Of a DNA stretch of 64,000 nt, positions 28,401 through 43,400 are shown in pieces. Below the pieces are notes generated by a model, which was given only the letters and a program-made list of their open reading frames with translations, had not been told where the DNA came from and made no database searches. The DNA comes from Varroa destructor (taxonomy: Eukaryota; Arthropoda; Arachnida; Mesostigmata; Varroidae), in contig NW_019211457.1 of assembly GCF_002443255.2 (NCBI RefSeq), positions 31,487,309-31,551,308 of the forward strand. Direction: 5' to 3'. Each line of letters begins with the position of its first letter. Positions within the stretch are counted from its first letter, which is position 1. The translations under genes were made by a program, and so were the position numbers.

Positions 28401-31400
28401 TTAGTTAAGTACTACAAATATTGTAATACGGTATAAATTCACGATAGAAGAAGTGATAGTGCCCTAGCCATTCGGTTTATTACCACATCCTTTAAGTAAA
28501 AATCACGATCAAGGCTTCGACCGTCAGTTTCGAGATCGTTCATGCTAAATATCAGACGCTAATAAAACTCGTTGTACGAAGCAGCCGAAGAGCATTCAAT
28601 AATTTACCCCCCCACCCCCACCCACCCGATAATAACCCCTTTATGCCTAATCCTCTAATAATTTTAACTGCAATTTAAATCTCATTGCAGATATCGGCAG
28701 GTTTGATTGACGTTAGTACTGCTTTAACGTCATTGAAAATCTGATTTTTTTTTTTTTTTGGTCATTTTGTCTGGTACGCTACTGCTACTCATCATACCTC
28801 TACACAGAATGCAGTACAATACTGTAATAGCAATTTCCGCTTGCACGGCTTTTTGTATCAGCAATGCGATGCTATCCTGATCTGAAATGACTTTACTAAG
28901 CTGATTGTTATTTGGCTGACGGCAAATTATAGATGGCCTGCTTGCCTTTCGTCGTAATAAGCTCTCAATCATAATGCATTCATGCGCCATATAGGAATAA
29001 CAGCTGAACGCGATATGACACAGACACCTTAAACTGGATCTGAAGTCTTGCCGGAAGCGGGAAAAAAATGATGCGTCATTCTCCAGCGTTATCCGGCTTT
29101 GCCAAAGCCGATCAGTGCAGGCGTCACAGTAGCTGCGATGAGCGTTATTATATTATTAGTTAGAAAGAAGCTGCAGCGCGGCGAGGCCTACCTGCCTATC
29201 TTCACATAGACGTCTAATGCGCTCCCAGATTATTGACGAACTTCACGATGTTTGGGCTCACTTGGTTTTGGGAGTGCATTAATAGGATACGTAAGAAAAC
29301 AAGATGATGGCAGCATTTAAATAAAGTACTAGATAAAAACGAAATTATCCGCCATCTTTAATTTTGGCGATGTGTCCCTTGCCGCACCATTAAGATTCAT
29401 GAACTTGATGTTAATAGCAAGTTATTTAGGCGATATTAACAAATGAATAATTACTAATTTTACGGATTTCAGTGATTATAACATTAAAAATACCTGATGA
29501 TGACTAGAGGGCATTGGGTTTTGTACAAATTTCTACGCTAAACTTGCTTGTGATTCGGATCTAAGTACTTCCTTTAGATGGAAAAAGAATCGCTTAACAC
29601 ATATAGGGTCGTTCTATTGTCTCTATATGGATTAAATTAACGACTGTTATTCGCACTTTTTAATTAACACAAATTAGCCAATGATTGAAGGGTTACGCTA
29701 CCGGTAATTAAATTATTAGACGAAAGGATGTTCTTGTATGGCCACAGCAGGGCACAACGGCCCTTTTGGGTCGGCTGACGTATGTTTAGATTTCTAAAAC
29801 CAAAAGAACGTTATAGGCTTTAACTACTAGCTTTTTAACGGATAAAGCCGTTGGTAATAGGTTATAGCTATGCGATACATTGTTATGGGAGATACGAACG
29901 TGACCTGTGCTGGTTTAACATTTCTGCTCATTTCGAGATTCTATTCACGATCGTGCCTTCTCCTGAATACATATCTGTGTTCTTAACTCGAATGGCTCAC
30001 CTTGTTGGTTCATCTTTGACGTTCAGGAAACATACGAGATAGATCGCCCCGATGAGCATATCAAAGAGGTATTCTTCACATTGGCGAGGCTGGCCCGACT
30101 CTGTATCGCAGAAACGCGTGCCTTGATGCATTACCCATACCGACATGACGCCCCAGTGACCCACACATAAAGGAATCAACCTGCAATGGTGTGACATTCG
30201 GGTAGAGAGAAGAAGGGCGGAATACGTTAAGCATAGAACGTATGTGAAAATCTGTAAACAATGTAACCCAGCCTGCGTAGGAAGTGATTAAGTTACCATG
30301 CAATACTTAGTAAATCTATGCGCTGACATTGCCAAAACAAACTTTCGTAGCAGACGATTCAGTTGAGAGGACATAGATACGTCTGCTTGCTACAAATCAC
30401 GTCAGCACTAAACTGCACAACCGATCATGCACTTTTTACATTGCCAGTCAAGCTTTGACCGTGACATGTACGCTAAGGTATACGCCCATTAAACAAATGT
30501 GTTAGGTAGAGAATATTTGTTTTTCAGATATTATCATTTTGTATATATATATAATATAAATTCGATGTCAGATTGTTCTGGGTTGTCTATTTTACGTTCG
30601 ATTTCCTTTGATCTTTTCAGTATATTGATGTTATCTTGTTCATCGTCATACCGCAATCTTTTCATCTATGTCCGATGCTACCTTCATCAGTTTCCTGTGA
30701 TACGGTAAAGTTGACTGGAAAAGCAGTTTAGTCCATAATTTTTTTAACTTTCATACAAACACGATGATGCCTTTGACAGTTTTACAGTTATTGCTCTACA
30801 ATCTCTGGAAATAAACTTTACTTCTATATATTCGTCGATTTGTCTGAGCCATTTGCTGATCAATACTAACGAGAGCGGTAAGAAAAAGGTGAGACAGAGG
30901 CATTACAACTGGAATAGTTTAATTTCAACGAGACAGCAAAAAGCCATCTGTATACCATCATTCCGCCTTTGACGCGACCGCGGTTTATTTGAAAAAAAAA
31001 AAAACTTGATAAAACAAAACGCTCGACAGTTCAAATGCTCATCTCCCAAATCTCTTATAACGCTCCCTATATTATATGGTATATATAAACGCCATGCCTA
31101 CCATTCCATAGGTCTGAGCAGATACGAGTTTGAGCGCCAGAAAATCTTCTATCGACCCGATCTATATCACCCGTAGAGGTGATACGTGCCAGACATATTT
31201 GGGTAATCCGCCAACTATATTAGATACCTATAGTTGGACTAGATTGCCAAACCTCCATGGAAGATCTCGATTGATAACGTTTGAGAACACCAACCGAACA
31301 AGTTGTCACGCGCTGGCGTCTAAACGATCATTGTTACCACGGAGATTAACATCGTATACGAAACAACAGCAAAAACCGTCTGTACGGCTTATCAGCTGGT

Positions 31401-34400
31401 TGACTATTCCTTTTTTACCCAATGATCTATGAAATGGAGACCAGGCTAAGCTGGTGGTACCGCTTACGAACGAAATGACCTACTGGTTAATTCTAGCCCA
31501 CAGAGGCAATGGCAGGATGTCCAGTATATCCCGCATCAGTAGTTTGCCTATTCCTCTTCTGCTTCTGTTTTCTAAGTACGAGCAATAAGCAATTCGCTGT
31601 TGAAACGATTAGTACCTCACGAGCTTTCATCTCAGGCCAATTTAAAAGAGGTAATTGTCGCTTTGCAAAAAACGCGAGCATGACTAAGGCAATCATTTGA
31701 TTGCTAGTGCCCGATTCCCCATAAATGGTACCGCATAATGATGATTTGCTATATGCAATTGTTCCAGCCTCGAAGTTATTCTCTACCTGCTCTAATATAT
31801 GTGCTAGTGGCCTTAATCATGCGAGTGCCACGCCATCGTAGCGTTCCATAATGTGACTCACCAGAACGTGTACTCCGACGTGAACAACGCGATGCAGATA
31901 ATCCGTGATCCCACCGTACACAGCCTGGAACGTAGTGAGCCACATTTCCACAAATATATAGAGTAAGTCAAAATGAGAAAAACAACAACAACAAAGCTTT
32001 GATAGAGTTCAATCTTTTCTATTTCTTTTACAAAGCTTGAATGACCTATTGAATAGCAAGAGTATTATGAAAAAATAACAAAAAAAAAAAAAAAAAACTA
32101 ACTATTACTGTTTCAAATCGTGTAACAGACTGTAAGAAAGCATCGTATGAAAGCCTTCCAATGCCTTCGTCTTCTTCACTTCAGCTGGGCCCCAGCTCAA
32201 CTTTGTGCCATTCCTCGGAACGGCTTTCCTACGAGGCGTATTGCGCCTCGCTAATACAATAGGATGGTTCAGGCATAATTCTGTGAAAGTTTTCCTAAAT
32301 AAACACATTTGTATAGCATACAATGTTACACTGCACGCGGGGCAACAGCGGGAGAGATAGGGAAGAGAACATTCGTTTTGGGCTGAGTACTGGTCAGAAG
32401 GACAAGGCATACTGCACGATGTATGTGTGATGTTGTACTGTAGCAATGGCCAGTGACGATAGCTGTATTACGCTTCGCGGTATCTTATATCTTGTACAGC
32501 TTACTTGCTGGTTCAAAGCGGCAGTTTTGTCGTGATTTGGTCGTTTGCCGGCCTTACGTGTCATTATGAAAATCCTCCCTGAGGAGCTCAGGGCTTGGCC
32601 TTAGGCCCTTGGTTGTCTAAAAGAGCCGGGGTGGCCATCCAGGTCAAAGTTCACTAGACGGACCAACGCAAAGTGGGGGGAATGAGGAGGGAGAGGGGTA
32701 ATAGCGACTAAGCGCCTTCAAACATGTTTTCAAAGTTTGCAAAGAGTCGGCTAATTCAACATAGATTTATTTTTTACCAAGCTATTTTCATAATCTTTTA
32801 TGATTAAGTGGTTGTCGTGTTTGCATGCTTGTTTAGAGATATGCGCATGGGTATCACTGTTTATGTAGAAATCCGTGAAATCTGTAGATAAGACGTGCAG
32901 TCTTGGCTTGATTCCGTATGATTTATAATTCTCATATCTTGTTTCTTGTTTGTGCGTGCTTGTGTCCGCATACCTCCAAATAAACTGTAGTATCGCTCCA
33001 ACCCGACTCATGTTGTACTTGTCTGGCACTGAGCGCCGTAGCGCCCGATGGTAGCTGGATAAAGAGAGCGCGATGCTCACCAATGAACTCATGGCTGAAG
33101 CCAGTTGACAGCCCCCTAAAAAAAACATGAAACAGTCATGAATAGCAAGTGGATGGGCATTCGGCTGTTGCACTTACTATAACGGAAAATAAACGACGTA
33201 CCGTACGTTAACGAACCGAACGAAGAGCTATCGAAATCCTAAATATTAATCCTTTGTGTGACGATGATAATTTTGCGACCCCGCATGTGATGAAATGAAC
33301 CTCCCGTAAACTAGTCAATAGGTTTCTAAGCTAAAAGCTTTGTTTTTAAACTTTGTTTAAATGAAAGTCATGGTTTACGTATTAGGTTTTAGGATAAGTC
33401 CCTTAAATATCTATGCAAATTCATATATTCATACAAGGCGCAGCACTAACAGTATGCTCAAAAGTACTAATAATCAAAAACCATATGTTATAACACTACG
33501 CAAACGCTAACGCTCTAAGTACCAAAACAAATATACAATATTCGATTCGTGTCTCAGAGGCTCCAGAGTTCTATTAGAGCAGACGAAACAAGATCGATTG
33601 CTCAAGTCGGGTCAATAGAAAGAGACCCAGCGCCCGACAGTACCCAATGGACGACGTTCATTGCCACCGCCCACCAAAATATAACCCCAAATGGTGATTC
33701 CGGTGTACATTTTGCTAAGTGGTCTGTAAATCAATTTTGAACGGATGCCGACCAAACGCTTGATAATCGCCGACGGATATTTCTTACTGCTACTGCTACT
33801 GCTACTATTATTAGTATTTGTTATCTATTTGCAGCTCTTTCAAAACTGCGCACGCGTTCAACGTTCATTAGACTGTGACCTACCTACCTATCAGCTCATT
33901 TGCGATGTGGCCTTTTAAGGAGAATTCCGAGGCCAACAGGAAAATTTGCAGAGTCGCTTGTGGCGCCGACTGGAGGACCGCTTTGAATAGTGAAAGCAAC
34001 GCAGTATCACGATCCTCATGAATCATTAACAAGTAGTAATCCACCTGAAAGAAATTCCAGAGCCAGAATTTAATGTTTATTATTCGATACACATGTTTGA
34101 TAGCTCACACACAACTAGCCCATAAATTCACCTATTTAGAGCTATGCAACTTCACCACTCAGCCGTATGCGCATCACTATCTGCTCATTTCTATTCGTTC
34201 AGAGGGTTTGATCGAGGGTCGGAGAATCGCTGGCTCCCCACAAAATCAGTGCGCAGGGTTCCGGAACAGTTTCCTTGGGACGCCGTAACGTTGCATAACA
34301 ATATATTAGCACTGTCAGACTCTTCGCGCGCTTCTAATAGCTGTCAAGCCTAGCCAAGCTAGATTCAGCCACACCGGTACGTTCTTTAGTATTCACCGCC

Positions 34401-37400
34401 TTAACGTTTTAAACGATTCCCCCACAGAGCTTCTGTATGATTTCGATAATGCATAGTTTTCCACATCATCAAAATGCCTATCAAGATTTTCCAGCCTCTT
34501 GGTCTGATGGTTGAAAACGAGTAGTAGTTGATCGCTACTGCTCAAGACAGATGAGCGATTGGAATGAACGTTATCGCTTGGCAGAGAGTATTTCTGGTCC
34601 GGAGATTTATAACCAAAATCAATTTTATTTAACGCACGTACTGTGTAGCATATATGATAAAAATATATAGACATATTTCGAATATGCACTATGATACTAA
34701 TGATATTACGTCTACCTATTACACTGCATACGTAGTACCAAATCTTCGTACTTGAAGATCAGTGGTCGTATCTAACGCAGTTAGATTGCCTTATGTTTTA
34801 TGTCGTTCTGATAATATCCGGTTGGAGAGTAGATTTCGTTTAGATAAAATTCCGTTATTCTGCCACTTAAAAGTTCCTATAATATTGCCCTGGTCCAACA
34901 TGTAGTCTGTGTGTAACCCGATGTATTAGATGCTGACCTTTTAGTAGATGCACAAAAACCATAAGATGGCCTTCCTAAGTGTACGTACATGCATACAAAG
35001 TTATCAAGTTGTGGTCGCTTTTTTTTGCCGCTGTGCATTATATTGGCTTGCCGATAATATTTCTATTGATAAATAAGAATTCAGAATTTTTTAGTACCTA
35101 GTTATAATACAGCCGAAGATTTTAGCTAATACTTTTACAACCAACTCACATCTAACAGCTTCCAGATAAAAGACATCCTCGATACCACCTATTTGAGAGC
35201 TCATCGCGATTCCACAACGAGCAGGCGTATTTTAGATGACTGATGTATAAATAAGAGCACCTGTGTGGCATTGGGCACATCTGTCATCGTTCGCTGTTTC
35301 TGTCAATCGGGGGCGAATGTTGTATTTCGAAAAACAGCATTTAGCCAGCCTTCCCACTCAGCTACTGAAAAGCTACGCCTCTAAAAGCCGATTATCTCGC
35401 CTAATCACGCCGTGGCACTGGCAGCGTCTATAGATATGTTGTATACCGGTGGGGCTTCGAGCGCAATGCAGTTCTGCTATTGTTACTATCGAACCTTTCG
35501 AACGTCTGATTATTATTCTGATCGGCATACAGATCCCTAGGATAGTCGCCGACCACTGCTTTCGCCTCTGTTCCCGTATTTTTCTAGAATGAACCAGTCT
35601 GTTGTGTCGAGTTCCAGACCTCCCATTTATCCTGGTCCATGTCATGAAATGCGATGACCTGGATAACGTCCCAACGGTATCCTGTTTTCGGAGGCAACTC
35701 AGTTTGAGTGGCAAAATGGATCGTTCATTCAGAATTGCTTGCGAAGAAACCAGCTGGAAGTATTGTGAACGCCGAAGTAAATATCAGCCGACATATTGAA
35801 GTAGCAGCAACTGTCACCTTACCGCGTCATGAGCGTTTCGAAAGCGATACCGCGACTGAGGTGCGATGTATAGAAATATAATTAAGGCTCATCTCTAGGC
35901 AAGCCACAGAGGTAATATATTCTCAAAATGAAACAAATGGGGCTCGGATATAGCGACGAGAAAAACACGGAAAACCAAAGATGTAACAACATACGTTTTT
36001 CGAAGAAAAATACGAAAATGTTCTATCGACCTTGAATGTTGTTAACATAAAATATCTGCATCGAAAAATATGTGTATCACATATGAAACTGTTACCTGAG
36101 CTTTTTCTAATCTGTTTAATTTACAAGGTAAGATTCTTCATTAGTTCACCCTTGTCAGTGTCGCCTATATAGAATATATACATATTCACTATAAAAAAAT
36201 ATTATGATCAATTATATTTTTTAATTAAGGGAGCCATCACATCCCAACCCCATCATATATACAATTAAAAAGCGGCGCCGTCAGTTTGTTTCCTGCCAAA
36301 TTTATTGGTGACTTTCACCTTTACGTACAGATGGACCGACAGCTAAGTAATGCACAGTGGCGCCACGCAGCCTCTCATAAAAATATCAGCGCTTTTGCCC
36401 ATCCAAGTTGGCATTGAGCCCAGCACAAATCATATATGCATGCAGGACTATCGCCTAGAAAGTTATTTAAGTCCTTTCTGCTCACACCGCACTATTGGTC
36501 AGGCTCAGGATGAGCCCTATACCTAAGTTTCACTAGCAGTAAGATTCAACAAGCTGAGCTAGATGTCGTAGTGGTCCCAATAGTCTCGATGTAGTCGACG
36601 ACCAGCATTGCTTTGCTTTCGTGGTAATAAGGTGGTTGTTTCGAGCATCAGCTGTACTCCTCGACTTCCTTCCTGCGCTTCTTCTAGGCCTTTTCCATGC
36701 CGACCATTCACTTTTATCGACTAAACGGGCTGCTCCATAGGGGTACGTGCGCACATATACAGACGCCCTTTCTCCGTGACCTGGTGCGTCCTGGTCCGTA
36801 CGCATAACCTTACGCGGTGAATGATAGCTCAATGAGAGAGGGGTATCGAAGATGCTAAAAAGAGGCGACGCCAATTCGGTTTACCGTCATTCGCTACAGT
36901 GAGTTGGGTTGACCGTTGAAGCCGAAAAAGGGTTAAGTACCGGTTATAGTATGTAACCTTAGGTTTACTACGCAACGTCGTGTGTATATATATGTACGTG
37001 TTTCTAAGTGAGGTATATAGCGAGGCCAAGAAGCGTCTATGTCGAGCCGTTTTCTGAGTTTGACGGCGGACGCGCGACACTCGAGAAAGCTGTTTGCTTA
37101 AACGGCGTTTGAAGATAAGCGGCCTTTTTGCGAGTCTTCGGTTGATCGATAGTCAGCGGCGACGACGGCCTCGAAGCCGAGCGGCCTCCGAAGTAAAAAG
37201 TAACTTCGTTAAAAGTGGTGCGCGCCTGTTTGAATATAATTGCATTAAGGGACTGGCCCGCGGCGGCACCGGCTGCTACTGCTAGCAGATGGAACGAGAG
37301 TAACACGTCGGTGTTGAGGGGCAGGTGGGTGCGCGACGAAGGAGAGCGGGACAACCATGTAATTGACGCAGTGTGGCTTTCCAGATCTCTAGACTTCTCG

Positions 37401-40400
37401 CAGTCAGATCTTGCTGAGACCGAATAGCCTGAGACTTTAAAGCAGGACGGTAGAGGAGGGGCAACCGGCCGATCAACCGAGAGAGAGGATTTGGGAGAAT
37501 AAGTTACACCGTTTGATACTGTTAGAACGACGGCAGAGGATATTGGAAACTAAGTATATAAGCCCCCTTGCTTGGGGCACCGTCTGCCAGTTGCCCTTTT
37601 CGAACAGTCAGAACTATAGTTAGTCGTAGGGGAAACTATGGAAAGAGAGGCAGCTTCTTGGCCTCTAGCAAGATGTGAGCGGCTCAAGAGGTGTATGGCT
37701 TGTGCAAGCGATTCACGTCAAGGGTGGAGCTCAAGTGCGCCTGTAAGCGATGGGCTGGAAGGTTGGCTAGCTGTCTGAGCGTTTGCTTCATTGCTCATAA
37801 CAACAACGAACTTGGTCGGGAAATCAATTTGTACAGAAGAGTATAGCGATAAGCTTGAAGCTCTCTTTCAAAGCCTACCTACACCGATAGTTGGCTTGTA
37901 AACTTAAGATCGTTTGAAATGTCTTACACTGACAAGACCTGCATTGAACGAGATATCGTCTTTTCATAGGTCTTGCCGCGTGTGTATATCAACATAAGTA
38001 GGTATATATGTAAATACGAGTCAATAGTGAACCTTCGATACTCAATGTGAACCTATATGTGTGCATACCCGTGCGTGCCTGCAGGGATCTCTCTGTATGT
38101 GAACGAATGCAATTAAGGAAACGCATCTCTACCCTTTTCAAACGCCACACTCAAATAGGAGATAACGGTATCTATTACCCACAAGACCTTGGCTAAAGGG
38201 CTAGAAGTGAAACGCGAATGACTCAAGAGCTCTCCAAAGAGCGTTGTGTAACTACATTGTATTGCTTGCGTCGCGAAGTTGATCAGCCATGAATTTAATG
38301 AGCGACTCACTGCTGAGAAACAACGGTTTTGTCAGCGCCAGGGTTCAAAGTGGAAAGCGGAATCGCCTTCTACGATAGAAATAGCAGACCTTGGAACATC
38401 GTGGGATCTGGCTGTTTCGAATTAGGATGTGTCCTGTGCTCTTCTGTCTCATGAATGTGCAATCGATGGCAAGGAGTCCTTTCGTCTGGTGTTCCCGCGT
38501 AAAAGCAAGAAACAGTAATAAACGGGATATTAATCTCATCATTCGCTGCGGTGCTAGTTTTCGTTCATGTTAATTGACCTGGCATGTCCAGCCCCCAGCA
38601 TCACTGCTCCTAGCTTAACCTTCCTATTTGCTCTCGATAGTTGCAAGACCTCTTCAGGCAAAAATAAGTCAAAAGACGACTGGTCAGGTGTAGACCTCGT
38701 TATCTGAAAAGCTATACTTGAGTTTGCGATTTACTCATTACTGACTAACGAGCTCACACAACTTATGAATTTATAAAGTGTTTAAAACTTGATTGTGAAA
38801 AATATAATACGGACACTGCTGCGCACATTTTTCCATTTAATGGATAACTAATGGAAAGTTCCTTTTCTGTACTTCACCGTATAGCGATGACACACCGGCG
38901 GTGAAAACCGAGGATAAGTTTCCTTTAGCAGCTCCTCATATATTACCCATCAAAAGAAATCAGCCTTAACTAAGTTAATAAACGACTAAGACCGGGTTTT
39001 CGACTGGATCAAAAATTTCTCTATGTACTCAGCGAGCTCTCGGTCTCTCTTGGTAAAGTCTGCTCAGTTCGTTTGCCGCGACAATCTACACAGCAATCCA
39101 GCGGCTTCCTGAGAACTCATGTTTAAAGTTATCCCCTCTTTCTTTGTTTCACTGATACGTGCGAAGCACTTACCCTAGCCATATTCTTGGCGACCCCCCT
39201 TCTTGCCACGAGTGTGGTAAAAATGTAAAAATATTTATGCCGTCGCCTTGTAGCCGACATATTATGGAAATGGGTCTGATGGCCCACGTCCCTGGATCGC
39301 TACTCCGGCCGCACTCATGCTAACTTCCTTCCAAAGTGCAGAGTGACAACAGTGGGCGCACTTAGTCTCGGAAAGCCATAGGAGCCATCATTTAATCCCG
39401 TACCGCTTTTTCTTGCTTGCTTGCCTGACTAGTCAGGTTTTAGTGACCTCAGTTAGTCAGCAAACCGAAGGTCGTATCATAACCGGGCACCCAGCATGTG
39501 GACCCCCTTTCACCATTGGTCGGTTGGCAAAAGAAGACATATCGAGTCTGAGCTCTGAGGGTCTCCTTGGTCAGACGTTGGCTACGATGCCCTCGGCTGA
39601 TCCTGAAGCCCCCAGTCCACTCGCAGCAGAAGCCGCAGCTGCAGAGCGGCAGCCGGTAGCCTACTTAGCTGAATCGGACTGGCTCGGTTAGCTGATAATA
39701 TACTCTAAGGGACATCGCTTCCTGCTACACACAGACACAGACACGCATCATGGTACAAAACTCAACACAGCACTCTAGCAAAACGCAAATTCTACCAATA
39801 CACGTTAGGCCACGCGAAGTATACGGGCTCATGAAACGTTCAAACCATCAGTTTTTGCCTAGTCATAAAGGCGGCACAAGGCCAGGCTAGAGGAGGCCAA
39901 GGCAGAACAAGAAGTCTAAACGAACAAACTCTTCCATCTAACATGGGGTGCTGTCCAAGTATAGCAGAGCGCGAGCAACCATAGAAAGCAACGGTAAAGG
40001 AAACGCTGAAGATTAAACTGAAATAAGCGGGTATTAAGCCAATATTAATCTTTTAGCCAGTTTTGGGGGTATTAGGAAACACAAGGCTGTTAGAGATGTC
40101 TGTGTCTGTGATGTTTGCAATAGTTTTTCCTCGTAATAGTAATAATAATGTAAAATTCCGAATCGAGCGTAATTAGAAAGCGCTGGTCCTTGCTTATACT
40201 ACGGAGTATTTTATAGAGGACATACCCGTGGCCTGTTTTCGTGTGGCTGCCATTTATAGTATAATTTGTGTTCGAGTATTATATGCTCTCTACCCCAGAG
40301 TTGTATTCTTATCGTTTTATATGTGACCCGATTTTAAAACGACAGTATATGAAATAAGCTCATGTTGCTTTGAACAGTCACTCAGTGAGATTCTACTTTG

Positions 40401-43400
40401 CGTCTTCAAACGGTAGATAATCGTTTCGTTGCCGAGTTACCGATAATGGCAAAGAAAACGTTTGCTAGTTAGTTTAGATATGACCTAATATCTAGGCTTT
40501 TATGTTGGACAAAATTCCAAACACATAGTAATATATGCTGGACTAGCAATAAATAGACTTATTGATTGTTTTTACATTTCACATTAATGCACATTATCGG
40601 TGCATATCTAGACCTACTTCAAATACTAACCTTGCGTATCAAAGAAGTTCGCTTGCGGTCTTTTTAAAGCCATTCGTGCAAGGTTACTAAGATGCAGTAC
40701 TTATTAATTATTGTCTATTTCTAAAGTTTCTTAACACCGATGTTACACAAAAGTCGTTTTGATATTAAAAAAACCCTTTTGATACCAGAAGTATCAACAT
40801 TCGTTAGTGCGTGATGACTGTAGGCGGATGCCTTTTACAGCTTGTAAAACTCGATGTTATTATTAATGTCTGACATATTTGGAAATTTACGTAGTATAGC
40901 ATTTGTCCATGGTTGGCTTATTATTGGCCAAGCTGACTAACAACGGGGCGTCCAACCTTTTCATATTAATGAAGTTGTGACTGCATAAGCTTCCAAGGAC
41001 GAATCACGTCACCAATTTGCTTGTCTGCAAACAGACCAGTCCGATAGGGAGCTATAGTACCAGGAATCTACGTAGGTCCTAATGTAAGTTACTTGCTATG
41101 TGGTTTCGACGTACGGCTTGTTGTCTGGTACAGAGTTTTTTGTAAATGTCATAGCACGTTTCGGCCTCTCACGCAAGGCGGAAGTTATCAGAAAAGTACT
41201 TGAGCGAATGCGCAACTTGGAAACGAAAGAGGAAAACAAAAAAGCACGAAAAAAGAGAACAATAAGGATGCGAGCAAAGCGGGCAGAAGTAGTGGGCAAA
41301 AAAATGTGCGAAATCGAAGAGTATACCCAACCGTGTCATCTTTGGAAACGAGGAGACGGCCGGGGCAGAGCATAGGGCCGCCAACCATCTTGACTAAGCA
41401 AATACCAGCATGAGTTAGCCATTAGTTGGGAAGCGCGAAAACGAACGGCTCCAGAAGGAAAACTAGAGAAGCAAGATTTCCGCCTCTGAAACCGTCTTGC
41501 CTTCCCGGTTGCTAGCATACCCCCTAGTTCAATCAGCTCAACGAGAAGAATTTCGTTAAAGAAACGCTTGCCTCATCATATTACGTTTTCAAATTACTCT
41601 AGAAAGTAAGATGTATGGGACGTGGCTTTGAATACAACAGCCTCCGTCTGTCTTGGCTTTCGATCGGGGTACAAGAGGGCAAAAGAAGCGCTCCCGTTAG
41701 GAAGATCCATAAAACCGCAATCGTTGCGCAATATTAATCAAACTTGTTTGCCCCTGAGGACCGATCGGTACATGTTGGCCCACTATCCGACATTCATGAA
41801 ACATATTTTAACGTTACAAAAGCTTGTGAGTAGAACAGGAGTGTCTTGCGGGGCATGCTTCTCTTGTGAGTTTAGCATAAAAACCGGATTTTCTTTTTTA
41901 TAGTTGTATTCTGGCGTAGTACACTATATCGCTAATATTACGCATATAATGTACACATGTAGTGATATTACCAAAAGCTGCGCAGTAAGACAAAGACAAC
42001 CGAAGCAGACGTTAAACGTATCTAATACATTAGTATAGAGATGGGCAAACACAAGAAACTGAAAACGAGTTAAACCTGTTAAATCTTCCTATTCTTCCGT
42101 TTCACACGAAGAAGTCAAACAAGGCAGGACAGGAAGCTTGCTTGAGTATCCAGTGGGGCGTATTTAGGAAAATCGCACTGTCAGCGGAATCTTTAAGGAA
42201 CTGGCCTAACGCTTTATTGATGCGGACGGTCGCCTAGTAACTCAGCACTCAGTCAAACGCCACCGTTCGATAACTAGGCTCGCAACCAGATAGGTCGACA
42301 AACAAACAAACTCTAGGTCAGGCCTTCTAATCCAACTACCTTCGGGTAACCCAGGGGAATCTTTGTAAAGCAAAAGTTTCCATACATCTCATCGTAGCGG
42401 ATCATTTATAGGCATTCTCTAGCTGAAACCTCAACTAGTACAATCGAAGAGTGACGGGATGTATCTTTAACCGCGGTGCTGCTTTTAAATGCAGAAGGCA
42501 GCCATCTAAGCGACATCTTTTCAGCATTAGAGGTCACGGACGTTGAGTTCTGCGAAAGCTGTGGTAAAGCCATCAGTGAAATACATACAGGCCTCTCATA
42601 CGCGCAGCCCCACCGTTTTCTCTGCTGTCTTAACAATATACAGGTTATTCCTACCGGCACTTCCTTATTCAGAGGAATAGACCCCATCGACTTATCCCGC
42701 TCACCCGCTTTGGTCGATAGATCCACAGATTCAGCCCGTTTGCTCACAGCCTCCCAGCCACTAATAAGATGGTTCGCTGTCCCACGGCCGCTGCGCACGC
42801 GACGACTAAGCTCGGTCTGTGTGAGGACGTGTTTACCTAGCGCTCCGACGAACCGAAGGCGCGCCTCTAGCACTTATCGATTGATGTGAGTGGCCGAATG
42901 TTGCTGCTGGCCTGTGGCAACCCATTATATTAATACTGCCACAGCAGCTACCTCCGAGGCAGTTCCAACCTAGTTGCTATTGTCTTAATAAAAGTGTAGA
43001 AAAGAACAAAGAGGAAAACCAAAAGAAGAAAAAACGATCCTTTTTTTCCTAGGAAACGACGTGTGGCCACTGGTTGAGGCGGGAGCAAAAACCCCGGAGG
43101 GTGCCAGCGTATAACTAAAGGCAACGATCTCACCCAAGTGCACTCCAACGTCGGGCTCGTGCTACTTCTGTTACCGAAGGCTGCGAAAGAATGCGGAGAA
43201 ATAACGATGTCCCTTCAGACGTGAAGCAGCGTTGGGGGATGTGGGGGACATTCCGGTGCTCAGTCGACAACCCAATGCATGGCAGGCATTCGTGGCAGCG
43301 TAAAGGGCATAATACAGCTGGCGCTACAGCTCGGCTAGAATGGGTTGGCGAAGGCTAGCTGCTAACCGCTGCTTGTCCCGTGAGTCTTTACGCTTCTTTA

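Larger units (their letters stand above)
22436..30000 (-). other. XKR intron 8 (7.6 kb)
   Basis: Between exon 8 and the terminal exon. It carries a G-quadruplex motif on the sense strand (28607-28627), a T15 tract (28745-28759), a 17-bp hairpin (26834-26873) and a stretch near 27 kb that faintly resembles decayed C2H2 zinc fingers. No gene is supported inside it. Confidence 0.85.

Noticed and set aside
32751..32973. Continuation of the 140-codon minus frame beyond XKR exon 6
   Set aside because: Family similarity stops exactly at the GTATGC donor. The rest is intron read-through.
34393..34689. Minus-strand frame reading V-R-A-L-N-K-I-D-F-G-Y-K-S-P, resembling the XKR R-Y-x-x-A-L-x-Y-G-L-K-S-R segment
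   Set aside because: The real segment is exon 4 at 46328-46439, which fits exon 3 and exon 5 by phase and matches the family far better. This frame has no good phase 0 donor to reach exon 5, so I treat it as coincidence.
42406..42889. Overlapping long frames on both strands (155 aa minus, 137 aa plus)
   Set aside because: No domain, no splice-bounded exon and no transposase or reverse-transcriptase motif. Lengths like this are expected by chance in 64 kb of moderate GC.
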